In this document: piece after piece, positions 53,429 to 63,615 of the stretch
Numbering within the stretch: position 1 is the stretch's first letter
Layout of the letters: each line of letters starts with the position of its first letter
Assembly (NCBI RefSeq): GCF_004770265.1
Contig: NZ_RQGQ01000017.1
Span: 62,001-126,000 of the forward strand
Length of the DNA stretch: 64,000 nucleotides
Reading direction: 5' to 3'
Origin: Leptospira congkakensis
GTDB taxonomy: Bacteria > Spirochaetota > Leptospiria > Leptospirales > Leptospiraceae
Position numbers and translations under genes: made by a program
The notes under the pieces: generated by a model
Told to the model about the DNA's origin: nothing
What the model saw: the letters and a program-made list of their open reading frames with translations, nothing else
Databases searched by the model: none

Positions 53429-55507
53429 TTATTTTTCTGGCTCTTCCTCTTCCTTACCACCAAACAGTGACTTGATTCCCTTCCAACCTCTTTGAACACC
53501 ACCAGTCACATTATCCACGGCTTTATTCACATATTCAGACATAGCTGAGCCTGCAATCCCACCAACAGCGGCACCTGCAGGACTTGCCAAAAATATTGTC
53601 CCCACATAAACAGAACCAAGCCAGATCGGATCAATAAATGGTGCCGAAACTCCGTAAGTTCCGCGATAGATAATGGGAAGTTTTAAAGCCTTACCCGCAA
53701 CACCAGGCATAGCAATGGTAAATCTCATATCTATATTTTTATTGAATCCAATTTTACCACCACCAGAACCTACAATTCCATCTGCTTTTAGAGCAAAGTT
53801 TTTAACTTCTATTGTTTCTTTAGAATATTGAAAATCAAACTTTAGTTCGTTATACGGTGTTGCTCGACTGAAATCTATTTTTTTTAAGTTGATAACACTT
53901 CCAATAGAACTGATTGGTTTTAAAATATTGGTATAACTTAACAATTCACCATTTTTAGCATTGATATTCCCAGTGATTTGTAAATTTTTTATGAGTCCAT
54001 CTTCTGTATCAGCTGGTGAGGATAAAAGAAATTCTGAATCTAATTTTCCGGTTATGGGTGAAATATTAAATAAATCAGATAGGATAGGAGCAACGGCTAA
54101 ATTTTTAATATTCCCTTTGATCTCGAGACCAGCATTTTTACCCCAAAGATAGTGGCCTGTACCAATAGCATTTCCTTCGTAAGCTCTTAATTCATATTTA
54201 GTAATATTTAACTTTCGTTTTGCATAATGAAGATTTAGTTTCAATGAATCAGCATGAAAATCGCCTGCATTTAAATTTCTTAAATTAAAATTCAAATACA
54301 CATTCATTCGATTCACATAACCAGTGCTTGGAATGTTTCTTGTTAAGATTGATTTTTCTAAATCGGGATCTACCCAAATTTTAATGACTTTGATGAGACT
54401 CGGAACATCCAAATAATCTGATGTCCCTTCAAATGATATTGTTGGCGATAGAGGTGGTTTTAAAAAGTTAACAAACCCTGATCCGTTTAATTTAGATTTT
54501 CCTTTCCAATCCACTACGATATCAGCAAAAGACAATTTGCTCTCCAGAATATCATAGTTCATGATTGTAGAAGCATAACCATCCGCGAATGGTTTTCCAT
54601 CCTTTAATGCTAAATCACGAATGTGTACCCGATCAGCAATGGCATAAATTTTGGTTTCATCCCGTTTGTAAAAAGGAATGGCGCCACTTGCCCTTGCAAA
54701 TCGCAAATCTCCATACGTAAAAATGATGAGTATATCGTGAAGATCGATTCCTTTAATATTCTGGAATGTAAACTCTCCTTCCAAACGTGCCGATTCATAA
54801 GACATTTCATCAGTCACAAAAAAGATATTTGTGCTAAAGGAAATGGTTTCTTCGTTTAACTTTCCGTAGATGTAAATATCTAAGTTTCGTAAGTCTTGGT
54901 CCAACTGAAATGTTGTTTCCCAAAGATACAATTTGATATTTCGTGCATACAATTTGTCTTCAAAGAGAATTGTAACATTTTTAATTTCGATTTGATTTAC
55001 AAAGTTTGCAAAGGTTTTAGAAAAATAGGTTTTTGAATTGGTGTTAGCCGACTCTTCCGTTTTAGTTTGAGTTTCTTGGAGATTAGTTTCTGATTTGGAA
55101 AGGATTCGTTCAAACAAAGGAAAGGATTCATCCTTTTCTCGTACCAGTTCGACAGTACCTGTATTCAGATAAATTTTTCTAATTTCGAGTGCTTGTCCTA
55201 CAAAAACACCATAGTACACTTCGATCCTAAGTTTGTGAACTTTAATCAACTCATCGTCATTTTTGGCTACTGATACATCCGCTAGTTCAATTCCCGGAAA
55301 TGGAAAAAAAACAGGTTCCGAAGTTTGATAGTTTACCTGAAGTCCTGTTAGTTGGTATGTCGTATCTAAAATTAATTTTTTATAATAATCTGGATCTGCA
55401 AGCAGCGGATACAAAATAAAAAACATCGTCATCGATAAAACAAAAATTCCCGTTAGCAGGATTTTGCCGACAACACCTTTGATTTTGTCACGGATACTTA
55501 ATTTCAT
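53429..55507 (-). CDS. AsmA-like envelope protein
   Basis: This 692-residue protein has one N-terminal transmembrane helix (about 12-35). A long periplasmic part follows, made of beta-rich repeats with the AsmA features near GIELADVSV and the C-terminal GSGGGKIGFNKNIDMRF. The tail contains GSVYVGTIFLASPAGAAVGG, a possible second hydrophobic segment. AsmA-like proteins are implicated in phospholipid transport to, or maintenance of, the outer membrane. It follows the peptide transporter ATPase gene by 7 bases, so it probably belongs to that operon. Confidence 0.83.
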   Translation of the reverse strand: MKLSIRDKIKGVVGKILLTGIFVLSMTMFFILYPLLADPDYYKKLILDTTYQLTGLQVNYQTSEPVFFPFPGIELADVSVAKNDDELIKVHKLRIEVYYGVFVGQALEIRKIYLNTGTVELVREKDESFPLFERILSKSETNLQETQTKTEESANTNSKTYFSKTFANFVNQIEIKNVTILFEDKLYARNIKLYLWETTFQLDQDLRNLDIYIYGKLNEETISFSTNIFFVTDEMSYESARLEGEFTFQNIKGIDLHDILIIFTYGDLRFARASGAIPFYKRDETKIYAIADRVHIRDLALKDGKPFADGYASTIMNYDILESKLSFADIVVDWKGKSKLNGSGFVNFLKPPLSPTISFEGTSDYLDVPSLIKVIKIWVDPDLEKSILTRNIPSTGYVNRMNVYLNFNLRNLNAGDFHADSLKLNLHYAKRKLNITKYELRAYEGNAIGTGHYLWGKNAGLEIKGNIKNLAVAPILSDLFNISPITGKLDSEFLLSSPADTEDGLIKNLQITGNINAKNGELLSYTNILKPISSIGSVINLKKIDFSRATPYNELKFDFQYSKETIEVKNFALKADGIVGSGGGKIGFNKNIDMRFTIAMPGVAGKALKLPIIYRGTYGVSAPFIDPIWLGSVYVGTIFLASPAGAAVGGIAGSAMSEYVNKAVDNVTGGVQRGWKGIKSLFGGKEEEEPEK

Positions 55508-55514
55508 CAGAATT

Positions 55515-56486
55515 TTACTTTAAAGGGAAATGACATTTCACTCTACGTGTTGGTGTAGGAAATGTTTCCATAGGTTCTTGGATTTTACAAATATCTTTTA
55601 CAATGGGACATCTTGTATGAAATCGGCAACCGGTGGGTTTGTTCATCAAACTAGGAATTTCCCCCGTTAAAGGTTCAGAAATTTTGGTTCGATCCTTTAA
55701 ATCAAAACTGGCAGAAAATAATGCCTTTGTATAAGGGTGGAGTGGTGTTTTGCTAATCTCATCACGACTACATTCTTCGACGATTTGTCCTAAATACATG
55801 ACAGCGATGCGATCTGATACGTGTTTTACAATGTTCAAGTCATGAGATATAAACAAATAAGATAGTCCATATTTCTCACGTAATAACAAAATATTATTAA
55901 TTACTTGAGCTTGAGTAGAAATATCCAATGCAGAAACTGCTTCATCACAAACAACAAGACTAGGTTCTAAAATCAATGCTCTTGCGATTGCAATCCTTTG
56001 TCTTTGCCCACCACTAAATTCATGAGGATATCGGTGTAAAATATCGGAAGGCAAATTGACTTCCGCAAGAGCCTTAATCGCTTTTTCTTTTTTTTCTGCG
56101 ATACTTAAATTTCGGAAATGGATTTGTAAACCCTCAGTGACAATTTCTTCTATCGTAAAACGTGGGTTTAACGAAGAATATGGATCTTGAAATACAACTT
56201 GAATCTTTCTTTTGAGAGCTTTCTGTTCTTCTTTGGGAATATTTTTAATTTCCTTAGATTCAAACTGGATAGAACCAGAATCAAAAGGTAATAAAGATAA
56301 TATCGCACGGCCGATTGTGGACTTACCACAACCAGACTCACCAACGAGGCCTAAAATTTTTCCTTGAGGAATTGTGAAACTAACTCCCTCAACTGCCACA
56401 AGTCTTTTAGTAGAGAAGGAAAGAGATTGGGATTGTTTATAAGAAACAACTAAGTCTTTTACATTAAGCACTTTCTTTCCCTCCAT
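55515..56486 (-). CDS. Oligopeptide-type ABC importer ATPase (OppF/DppF-like)
   Basis: This 323-residue ATPase has Walker [12 protein letters not shown], the Q loop in VFQDPYSSLNPR, signature FSGGQRQRIAIARAL, Walker B LVVCDEAVSALD and the C-terminal oligopeptide-family CRFHTRCP segment. It pairs with the neighbouring ATPase to energise a peptide or nickel-type importer. It overlaps the OppD-like gene by 23 bases. No periplasmic binding protein gene is attached. Confidence 0.93.
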   Translation of the reverse strand: MEGKKVLNVKDLVVSYKQSQSLSFSTKRLVAVEGVSFTIPQGKILGLVGESGCGKSTIGRAILSLLPFDSGSIQFESKEIKNIPKEEQKALKRKIQVVFQDPYSSLNPRFTIEEIVTEGLQIHFRNLSIAEKKEKAIKALAEVNLPSDILHRYPHEFSGGQRQRIAIARALILEPSLVVCDEAVSALDISTQAQVINNILLLREKYGLSYLFISHDLNIVKHVSDRIAVMYLGQIVEECSRDEISKTPLHPYTKALFSASFDLKDRTKISEPLTGEIPSLMNKPTGCRFHTRCPIVKDICKIQEPMETFPTPTRRVKCHFPLK

Positions 56487-57453
56487 ATAAAAAACATTCT
56501 ACTGATTGGTTTTGAGACATCAGAATCGCCTTGGGAATAGATGTATGACAAACTTCTAATTTTTGATTACAACGAGTGTGGAAACGACAACCTGAAGGAT
56601 ATGATTTTGGTGAAGGAACGATCCCTTCTATTGTAACTAATTTTTCACCTATATTTTCATGGCTTGGGTAGGCAGCAATGAGTGCCTTAGTGTATGGATG
56701 TTTGGGATTATCGATCACCTCATCCACAGTTCCTTGTTCGATCATTTTTCCTGCATACATTACCGCAATTCGATCGGCGATATGACTCACAAGTCCAATA
56801 TCGTGAGAAATAAAAAGAACAGACATTCCATTTTCTTTTCGTAACTCTTTGAGGAGTTCAATCAATTGTAATTGAATGGTGACATCGATGGCACTTGTTG
56901 GTTCGTCTGCGATCAAAATTTTGGGATCACACATGAGAGCCATAGCAATACAAACTCTTTGTAACATACCACCAGAAAATTGATTTGGGTATTGATCCAG
57001 TCTCAGTTTTGCATCTGTAATCCCAACTCTTTCTAGTAGATAAATTGCCTTCTTTTCTGCTTCTTCTTTGGAACCAAGGCCATGTAATAAAAAACCTTCC
57101 GTGAGTTGGACTCCAATTTTATGAAGCGGGTTTAGTGCTGAAAATGGTTCCTGAAATACATAAGAAATTTCTCTCCCACGAACTGATCTTAGGTGATCCG
57201 AAGAGGTTTTTAATAAATCCTCACCTTCAAATAAAATAGAACCTGTAGGGTACAAAGTAGTGTTCGAAGGAAGGATTTGTGTCAGTGCCAAACTTGTGAT
57301 CGATTTTCCACAACCGGATTCCCCAACAAGAGCTAATGTTTCCCCTTTCACCAAATGAAAATTTACATTGTCAACAATTGGCAAAACTCCATCATCTGTT
57401 TTGATTTGGATGGATAGATCTTTGACTTCGATGGCTTTTGTGATACTGGTCAT
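56464..57453 (-). CDS. Oligopeptide-type ABC importer ATPase (OppD/DppD-like)
   Basis: This 329-residue ATPase has Walker [12 protein letters not shown], the Q loop in [12 protein letters not shown], signature [15 protein letters not shown], Walker [13 protein letters not shown] and SHDIGL. Its C-terminal [10 protein letters not shown] segment is typical of the oligopeptide family. It overlaps the permease gene upstream by 4 bases and the second ATPase gene downstream, so the four transporter genes form one translationally coupled unit. Confidence 0.93.
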   Translation of the reverse strand: MTSITKAIEVKDLSIQIKTDDGVLPIVDNVNFHLVKGETLALVGESGCGKSITSLALTQILPSNTTLYPTGSILFEGEDLLKTSSDHLRSVRGREISYVFQEPFSALNPLHKIGVQLTEGFLLHGLGSKEEAEKKAIYLLERVGITDAKLRLDQYPNQFSGGMLQRVCIAMALMCDPKILIADEPTSAIDVTIQLQLIELLKELRKENGMSVLFISHDIGLVSHIADRIAVMYAGKMIEQGTVDEVIDNPKHPYTKALIAAYPSHENIGEKLVTIEGIVPSPKSYPSGCRFHTRCNQKLEVCHTSIPKAILMSQNQSVECFLYGGKESA

Positions 57454-58499
57454 TCGTAAACCACCTTATCCTTAGGATCGAACGCATCGCGTAATCCTTC
57501 TCCTACAAAAGCAGAAAACAAAATGGTGAGAAATAGTGCCACTGATGGAAAAGTAATCAACCACCAAGCAGTTAACCTTTCCCTTCCTTGTCCAATAAGT
57601 TCTCCCCAAGAAGGATTAGGAGCAGGAATCCCATAACCTAAAAAGTCAAGTGCCGACAAAACGGAGATGGCAGAGATTAAAATAAAAGGTAAAAACGTAA
57701 CTAGCGGCGTAATGGAGTTTGGTAACAAATGGCGCATTATGATTGAGAAGGAAGAGGCTCCTAATGTTTTTGCCGCATCGACAAACTGTTGTTTGCGTAG
57801 CTTTAAAAATTCACCACGCATATAATAACTAAGCCCTATCCAACTAAGTGATCCATAAGTTACAATTAATACAAAAAACCCTCGCCCAAAAAAAGAACCC
57901 ATAATCAAAATCAGATAGAGAAAAGGAATCGCCGATAGGATTTCAATGATTCGTTGCAAAAACAAATCAAGTCGCCCTACAAAATAACCTTGAACCCCTC
58001 CAATAAAGGAAGCAAGAAAAATCTCCACGATGATCAGGATCAAACTAAAGGTCATTGCAAGTCTATATCCATAAATAATACGAGTGAATACATCCCGACC
58101 CCGATCATCAGTTCCCATCCAATGACTGAACGTAGGTTTAGAAGGTGGATTGGTTCCTTCTTCTAAACTTTCTAAATTGTCTTCATTCACACCAAAAGGT
58201 ATTGGAGGAAATATCATAACATTGGAAGAATCATGGAACCTTGATTCCTTACTTAGTTTTTTATAATTGGGTTCCGTGAGATTTGCTCCCCCAAACTTTG
58301 TTTCTGGATAAAAACTAAAAATAGGGAAAGATAAACTCCCTTCATACAAAACAAATAGCGGTTTGTTATTGATCAGAAGTGGAGAAAACAAAGATAGAAC
58401 ATAAGTATAAAAAAGAATTAACATCGAGTAATAGGCTCGTTTATTTTTTTTAAACTTTTCCCACTTACGAATGTTTGCCGGGTTTGAAATAAAATTCAT
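57450..58499 (-). CDS. Peptide ABC importer permease (OppC/YejE-like)
   Basis: This 349-residue permease has a hydrophobic N-terminal helix (about 24-42) and a periplasmic stretch of about 90 residues. The family's [18 protein letters not shown] motif precedes the membrane domain of five helices. The EAA-type loop is in [18 protein letters not shown]. The extended N-terminal loop is like YejE. It is coupled to the OppB-like gene upstream by a 4-base overlap. Confidence 0.92.
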   Translation of the reverse strand: MNFISNPANIRKWEKFKKNKRAYYSMLILFYTYVLSLFSPLLINNKPLFVLYEGSLSFPIFSFYPETKFGGANLTEPNYKKLSKESRFHDSSNVMIFPPIPFGVNEDNLESLEEGTNPPSKPTFSHWMGTDDRGRDVFTRIIYGYRLAMTFSLILIIVEIFLASFIGGVQGYFVGRLDLFLQRIIEILSAIPFLYLILIMGSFFGRGFFVLIVTYGSLSWIGLSYYMRGEFLKLRKQQFVDAAKTLGASSFSIIMRHLLPNSITPLVTFLPFILISAISVLSALDFLGYGIPAPNPSWGELIGQGRERLTAWWLITFPSVALFLTILFSAFVGEGLRDAFDPKDKVVYE

Positions 58500-59506
58500 T
58501 CGAAATCAATCCTCGGGTCAATGAGTATATAACAAAAATCAGAGATGATTTTTCCAATCAGTCCTAAAAAACTTTGAGCAAGAAGTAAACCCATCATTAG
58601 ATCTGTATCTCTTTCTCTGACGGCTTCAAAACTAAGAAGACCCATCCCATCAATATTAAATACAAGTTCGATAAATAAGGATCCAGAGAAAATCAAAGTT
58701 AAATTACTTCCGAAACCTGTGGCAATTGGAATAAGGGAATTACGAAAGGCATGGCGAAAAATGGAATCTGAAAAACTAAGTCCTTTGGAAACAGCAGTTC
58801 GAACATATTCCTTTGCAATTTGATCGAGTAGACTGTTTTTCATAAGTAAGGTAAGGACAGCAAAACTTCCTACCACATAACAGATCACAGGTAAAAACAT
58901 ATGAGTTAAACGATCATTTACCTTTCCCCAAAAACTCAAATCTTCATAGAAGTCGGAGACTTCATGTCCCAAAGGAAAAAAAGAAAACACTTCACCAGAG
59001 GCAAAAACATACAAAAGTAACATCGCAAAGGCGAAAACAGGAAGGGAATAAGTAAAAAAGATGATAAAACTAGAAATGAAATCAAAACGGCTGCCTTCTT
59101 TAAGGGCCTTTTGGATCCCTAAAGGAATACAAATCAAATACGTTAGAAAAAAACCAGAGAGTCCAAAAAAAAGTGATACGGGAAGTTTTTCTACAATGAG
59201 ATCAGAAACTTTTCTGGAATGCAAACGAGACTCACCCAAGTCAAATTGAACAATTTGTTTTAACCAAAGTAAGTAGGCCACGGGTGCTGGTTTGTCTAAA
59301 TGAAGCCTTTGTTTGATGAGTTCAATTTCTTCCTGGGAAATTTGTTTGGTAGAAGCACCCGCTAAATTGCCACTACCTTTCAATTTTGCAATTTCGCTAT
59401 TGAGTGGGCCACCGGGAGCAAAATGGGAAATCAAAAAAACAAGGAAAGTAATTCCAAGTAAGGTAGGAAAGATGAGTAAAAACCGTTTTAGAAAATATTT
59501 CCACAT
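58496..59506 (-). CDS. Peptide ABC importer permease (OppB/YejB-like)
   Basis: This 336-residue permease starts with the typical [18 protein letters not shown] helix. It contains [12 protein letters not shown], a long loop, and the family's EAA-type block [20 protein letters not shown] followed by [11 protein letters not shown]. About six helices are predicted. The gene starts 3 bases before the stop of the CrtC/AttH-like gene on the same strand, so transcription from upstream is likely. Confidence 0.92.
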   Translation of the reverse strand: MWKYFLKRFLLIFPTLLGITFLVFLISHFAPGGPLNSEIAKLKGSGNLAGASTKQISQEEIELIKQRLHLDKPAPVAYLLWLKQIVQFDLGESRLHSRKVSDLIVEKLPVSLFFGLSGFFLTYLICIPLGIQKALKEGSRFDFISSFIIFFTYSLPVFAFAMLLLYVFASGEVFSFFPLGHEVSDFYEDLSFWGKVNDRLTHMFLPVICYVVGSFAVLTLLMKNSLLDQIAKEYVRTAVSKGLSFSDSIFRHAFRNSLIPIATGFGSNLTLIFSGSLFIELVFNIDGMGLLSFEAVRERDTDLMMGLLLAQSFLGLIGKIISDFCYILIDPRIDFE

Positions 59507-59509
59507 ATC

Positions 59510-60556
59510 TTAGAACTCCCACCACTCTTTCGGTTTTTTATAACCTTTCAATTCTAAATATCCTTTCGCAGACTTTTTTTGTTTTGAATCTACGGCCGTC
59601 ACCCCACCTTCCCAATAGATAGTCGCGGTTGATTTGGTTCCATCAAACTCTTGTTCATTGAATAGAGGAGAAACCATCCAAATACCACCTGGATATTGGA
59701 TTTTCCAGTGTAGGGGATATTTGATTTTAGTATTTGGACTTTTCCAATAAGGCTTTGTGGGTTCCATTTGGATTTGACCAGGCTTCGTCCAAGAAGTAAT
59801 TTTTCCTTCTGGATTTCGATAGGTTCCAAAAATCTCTGGGGGACGTGTATCCGATTCGCGAAATCGAAAAAAAACATAATCACCACCGAAATCATCTGAT
59901 AAACAAATCCAGTCCCAGCTGGTTTTTCCTGTGGCAAGACTAGGAATGGACTTTGCATTTTTTTCGCTCCATTCATGATCCATCCAAGAACTTCCCGAAA
60001 CAATGGTTTCTTGTTTTCCATTTACTGATAGTTTTCCTGTAGATTTCAACCTCGGATAACTATAATAATACGAAAATATATTTGGATTTCGATTGGATTT
60101 GATGGAAACACCATCTTTGCCATGAATCAGAATTTTTCCATTCCCCACTAAGTTCAAATCCAAACGCAAATCTTTTGATTTTGATTCGGCCAAGATATGA
60201 AACTGGTCTTTGGAAATGATTTTTAATTGGTAATCACCGCTATAAATGGTTTTGTCTGTATACCCAGCAAGGTCACCTATGGTTCGTTTGATGGATTGCG
60301 ACTGATAATGTTTTTTAGAGGAAAAATCAGAAATGGCAAAATGAACAGGAAAAATTTCAGGATTCCAATCTGTATCATCCGAAAACTTCAATCGGAAAAA
60401 AGAAAGTTCGTAACCATAAAGATTTCCCGACTTAGATTCTACAAACCCAACGAAGTAACACCACTCCAATCCATAATCAGAATGGAAACTATGGTCTTTA
60501 GGAAAACTAAAATGAAAAAAACAAAGTGATAAAATTAAAACTTTAATTCTATTCAT
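59510..60556 (-). CDS. Secreted lipocalin-like protein of the CrtC/AttH family
   Basis: With the ATG at 60556 this is a 348-residue exported protein: MNRIKVLILSLCFFHFSFP is a clear signal peptide, and the extra 19 residues of the longer frame would spoil it. The mature part has the family's LEWCYFVGFVESKSGNLYGY block, and later GSSWMDHEWSEKN followed by WDWICLSDDFGGDYVFFRFR, which mark the AttH/carotenoid-1,2-hydratase-type double lipocalin. The ligand is unknown; a lipid or isoprenoid is plausible. It overlaps the PP2C gene by 8 bases and precedes the permeases. Confidence 0.85.
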   Translation of the reverse strand: MNRIKVLILSLCFFHFSFPKDHSFHSDYGLEWCYFVGFVESKSGNLYGYELSFFRLKFSDDTDWNPEIFPVHFAISDFSSKKHYQSQSIKRTIGDLAGYTDKTIYSGDYQLKIISKDQFHILAESKSKDLRLDLNLVGNGKILIHGKDGVSIKSNRNPNIFSYYYSYPRLKSTGKLSVNGKQETIVSGSSWMDHEWSEKNAKSIPSLATGKTSWDWICLSDDFGGDYVFFRFRESDTRPPEIFGTYRNPEGKITSWTKPGQIQMEPTKPYWKSPNTKIKYPLHWKIQYPGGIWMVSPLFNEQEFDGTKSTATIYWEGGVTAVDSKQKKSAKGYLELKGYKKPKEWWEF

Positions 60557-62594
60557 CGGATAAAGACTCCCACTTCTTTTCAAGTGGAAGGATATGAAGA
60601 TAAGTTCTTTCAATCGATTTCATCTTTTCGATGATATCTTTCATTTTTTTCTTTTCATTTAATTTTTTATAAAGTAACGCCATGTTGTATAAGTTAGATA
60701 AATTAGAATCATTAATGGAGTGCGCTTTTTTCCATTCAAGTTCCGCTTTTTCAAATATTTCCATTTGGTAATAACAATATCCCAAAACAGAATGTGACTT
60801 AAAATGATTGGTTTTGAATTTATTATAAGATTCTAACAATTGAATGGCTCTTTCAAAACTACCACTATAAGCCAATGCTTTTCCATATAGAAGTTGGGTA
60901 TCTAGTTCGCGAGGTAAAATTTGATGTGCTTTTTCATAAAAGGTAACTGCCTCTGAAAATTGTTTGTTCCGATAAGCTTCATCACCTTTGGATTTGATCA
61001 AATTAAATTCTGATAATCTGGGTGATAACTGAAGGCCGAGAAGAGTGATATCATCCATGGGATCTGTACCCATAGTAAATTCTTTGTGGATGCTAAGAAT
61101 GGTTTCTACCGTTTCTTGGATGGATTTTTCCGCGCAAGATTCTATGATTTCGATAAGTTTGTCTTCTCCAAAAGCTTTTCCTTTATCATTTTCTGCCTCT
61201 GTGAGTCCATCAGTGTATAAAAATAATTTATCACCAGGTTCCAATTGGATTTGAAAATCCGAAAAAGTTTCGCCAGCATCAGGGAACATTCCGAGGAAAG
61301 TTCCATCCCCTTCACAAATTTCAGTTTTGTTTGTTTTCGCACGAAACAATATTGGCCTTGGATGTCCGGCAATGGAATACAAAACTTTATAATCATCATG
61401 AATTAAAACATAAACACAAGTTGTATATCCTTGTTGTTTGACTAAATCTAAAAGTTCTCGATTGATGAGTTTGAATGTTTCCGATGGTTTTGGTTTTTTA
61501 TAATTCGAAAACAATAACTTAGACAAAGCAGTAATGAATGCCGCAGGAACTCCGTGACCGGACACATCACAAACAGCTACCCCCAATTTATCCATGTTAT
61601 ACGGAAAATAATCATAATAATCACCGCTGACTTCTTGCATCGGAGTAAACCCAGTCCAAAACTGGATTCCATTCCAGTCGGGAATGATTTCTGGAATTAA
61701 TCCTTTCTGTATGTTTTTTGCCAGACGTAAGTCTTTTGCCATGGAGAGTTGTTTTTTTTCCAACTCTTGTTTGAAAGATTTTAAAACTTCAACGGCTGCT
61801 TCCAAATCCCTGTTTTCAATCGCAAGTTCCCTGGACCTTCTTACTACATCTTTGACATCCACAATCGAAATTTCTTCCAACTGAGAATCCATACGAGATG
61901 TCACCATCACACGATGGCGGTTCGATACATCGTCTTTTGTCAATCGAGATCTAGACAAAAACATTTTATCTTCCGACCACTCCAACTCATACTCATTGGA
62001 GTCGGCTCCGAACTGAATGTCTTCACCTAACTCTTTATGCGAAACATGGATTCCAAAAAGCCGAGTTTTTGTCATCCGGATCGTAAACGTTTTAAGTTCA
62101 AAAAGAACGGCTAGACCGTTTAGCATTCCTTGAAAAAAGACAGCATCATACCATTTCTCTTGGTACTCTGGTAAATACTTGAATATAAATAAAACTTTAC
62201 GATCCGAAATTGGTTTTAGATTTAAATAAACTGCGCGTGTTAGTCGACCAATTAAAATAGGAAGACGTTGGATCATTTCCTCTAAATCAATCCTTGAATC
62301 ATCAAGAGGTAATAAATCATAAGCATTGGTGATGAGACTTTCTGTTCCCAGATGGTATAAAATTCCAGAAATGTCCAGAGACTGAGCTATGATTTGGATG
62401 ATTTTATCTTCCAAATCTTGAGAGATCCAGTAATTAGGATCTTTCAGAATTCGAACATAAACCGTATCATCTAAAATTTCAGGAAATGGATTGTTGTGGC
62501 GTGATAGATGATTCTCGCGTTGGTACACCTGCACCAGTCCCGAGACACGTTTTGATGATATTTCTCTTCCTGCTTGCAGTGGCAAAACCCTCAC
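60549..62594 (-). CDS. RsbU-type PP2C phosphatase with TPR repeats
   Basis: This 681-residue cytoplasmic protein has an N-terminal region of unknown fold (about 1-245) and a coiled coil (about 255-295). A SpoIIE/PP2C domain (about 300-500) shows the metal-binding SGDYYDYFPY, CDVSGHGVPAAF and LYTDGLTEAEN motifs. At least three TPR-like repeats follow (about 520-660). Such phosphatases act on anti-sigma-antagonist proteins in partner-switching control. The GTG start sits in the loop of an inverted repeat, so the true start may be downstream. Confidence 0.88.
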   Translation of the reverse strand: MRVLPLQAGREISSKRVSGLVQVYQRENHLSRHNNPFPEILDDTVYVRILKDPNYWISQDLEDKIIQIIAQSLDISGILYHLGTESLITNAYDLLPLDDSRIDLEEMIQRLPILIGRLTRAVYLNLKPISDRKVLFIFKYLPEYQEKWYDAVFFQGMLNGLAVLFELKTFTIRMTKTRLFGIHVSHKELGEDIQFGADSNEYELEWSEDKMFLSRSRLTKDDVSNRHRVMVTSRMDSQLEEISIVDVKDVVRRSRELAIENRDLEAAVEVLKSFKQELEKKQLSMAKDLRLAKNIQKGLIPEIIPDWNGIQFWTGFTPMQEVSGDYYDYFPYNMDKLGVAVCDVSGHGVPAAFITALSKLLFSNYKKPKPSETFKLINRELLDLVKQQGYTTCVYVLIHDDYKVLYSIAGHPRPILFRAKTNKTEICEGDGTFLGMFPDAGETFSDFQIQLEPGDKLFLYTDGLTEAENDKGKAFGEDKLIEIIESCAEKSIQETVETILSIHKEFTMGTDPMDDITLLGLQLSPRLSEFNLIKSKGDEAYRNKQFSEAVTFYEKAHQILPRELDTQLLYGKALAYSGSFERAIQLLESYNKFKTNHFKSHSVLGYCYYQMEIFEKAELEWKKAHSINDSNLSNLYNMALLYKKLNEKKKMKDIIEKMKSIERTYLHILPLEKKWESLSDE

Positions 62595-62603
62595 CTAGGG
62601 TTT
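62585..62603. repeat. Inverted repeat over the PP2C gene start
   Basis: AAACCCT (62585-62591) and AGGGTTT (62597-62603) form a perfect 7-base stem with a CACCT loop. The assigned GTG start of the phosphatase gene (62592-62594) falls in the loop. The hairpin could hide the start in the messenger or could act as an operator in the DNA. It might also mean that the assigned start is wrong. Confidence 0.4.
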
Positions 62604-62666
62604 CCCTTCGGTAGGAGAAAAATAAATTTCAATCGATCCCTAGGCAATAGATTTTTCAATGGAGAT

Positions 62667-63119
62667 ATGATTTGGTATCTTCGTGTCTTTGGCGTTTTTG
62701 TTTTGGTTTTTGCGGTAGCCGTATTCCGACAAAGTGAAACAAGAGTCGAGCGGACTTGGGACGTCACAATCAAACCGGAACAAGTACAAAAGATTCTTTA
62801 TGAATCCTTCCAACCCAAATCCTTTCGCGCCCCTGTAGTGGGGGAAACCTGGGAATCCAAAATAATGGGTGAACCAGTAAAAAGCACAACCACCTTAACA
62901 AACGCACAAAATTCTGGATTCCAAATCTCTACAGAAGGATTCAAACATTACCGAATTCTAAAAGAGTCATACCGTTGGGAGATCATCCAGAACGGTGTTC
63001 GCATTCATGGAACCTGGGAAGCCGAAACTAGTCCCAATACCCTTTCCAAACTTTTATTTTTATTTTTTAGCACTGCGGATCTAAACCACATTGCTGATGG
63101 AAAACAAAAATTGTTCTAA
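62667..63119 (+). CDS. SRPBCC/START-like protein with N-terminal membrane helix
   Basis: This protein of about 150 residues starts [20 protein letters not shown], a single membrane anchor or signal. The following domain of about 120 residues ([19 protein letters not shown], then [15 protein letters not shown] VVGETWESK and GTWEAETS) has the alternating strands and helix of the START/Bet v1 superfamily. A hydrophobic ligand is likely but unknown. The ATG at 62667 is favoured over the longer frame from 62574, which runs through the region upstream of the phosphatase gene. Its 3' end overlaps ispF by 4 bases. Confidence 0.6.
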   Translation: MIWYLRVFGVFVLVFAVAVFRQSETRVERTWDVTIKPEQVQKILYESFQPKSFRAPVVGETWESKIMGEPVKSTTTLTNAQNSGFQISTEGFKHYRILKESYRWEIIQNGVRIHGTWEAETSPNTLSKLLFLFFSTADLNHIADGKQKLF

Positions 63120-63610
63120 GATTTAGCCTTCGTACTTTCGAGTAAAACGGTCGCCATCACCATCGCACCTTCGCTTCGTCCAAGAGAACCCATTCCTTCC
63201 GAGGTAGTTGCCTTAATCGAAACACAATCTAACGGTAATTTGATGATATTGGCCAAAGATTCGTTCAGTTCCGCACGGATCGGATTGATTTTAGGATGAT
63301 CACCCACATAAGTACAATCAACGTTCACAAGTTTGAATTTTTTTTCTGCGATGAGTTCTAAACATTTATCAATGATACGAGTGGACTTCATGTTTTTATA
63401 TTGAGGGTCTGTATCAGGGAAATGAACTCCAATATCCCCGAGAGCCAAAGCTCCGAGAATGGCATCTGCCACTGCATGTAAGACGATATCAGCATCGCTA
63501 TGACCAAGAAAGGCAAATTCTGATTTTATCTCTACACCGGCAAGTATGAGCGGGCGAAAAGGTTCATGGATTAATTTATGAAAATCGATTCCGTTTCCAA
63601 CTCTAAACAT
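63116..63610 (-). CDS. ispF: 2-C-methyl-D-erythritol 2,4-cyclodiphosphate synthase
   Basis: This 164-residue enzyme of the MEP isoprenoid pathway converts CDP-methylerythritol phosphate to the cyclic diphosphate. The zinc ligands are in [10 protein letters not shown] (Asp-x-His) and the [19 protein letters not shown] block. The C-terminal [18 protein letters not shown] segment is also canonical. It lies 5 bases after the nadA stop. No ispD gene is adjacent. Confidence 0.96.
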   Translation of the reverse strand: MFRVGNGIDFHKLIHEPFRPLILAGVEIKSEFAFLGHSDADIVLHAVADAILGALALGDIGVHFPDTDPQYKNMKSTRIIDKCLELIAEKKFKLVNVDCTYVGDHPKINPIRAELNESLANIIKLPLDCVSIKATTSEGMGSLGRSEGAMVMATVLLESTKAKS

Positions 63611-63615
63611 AGTTC

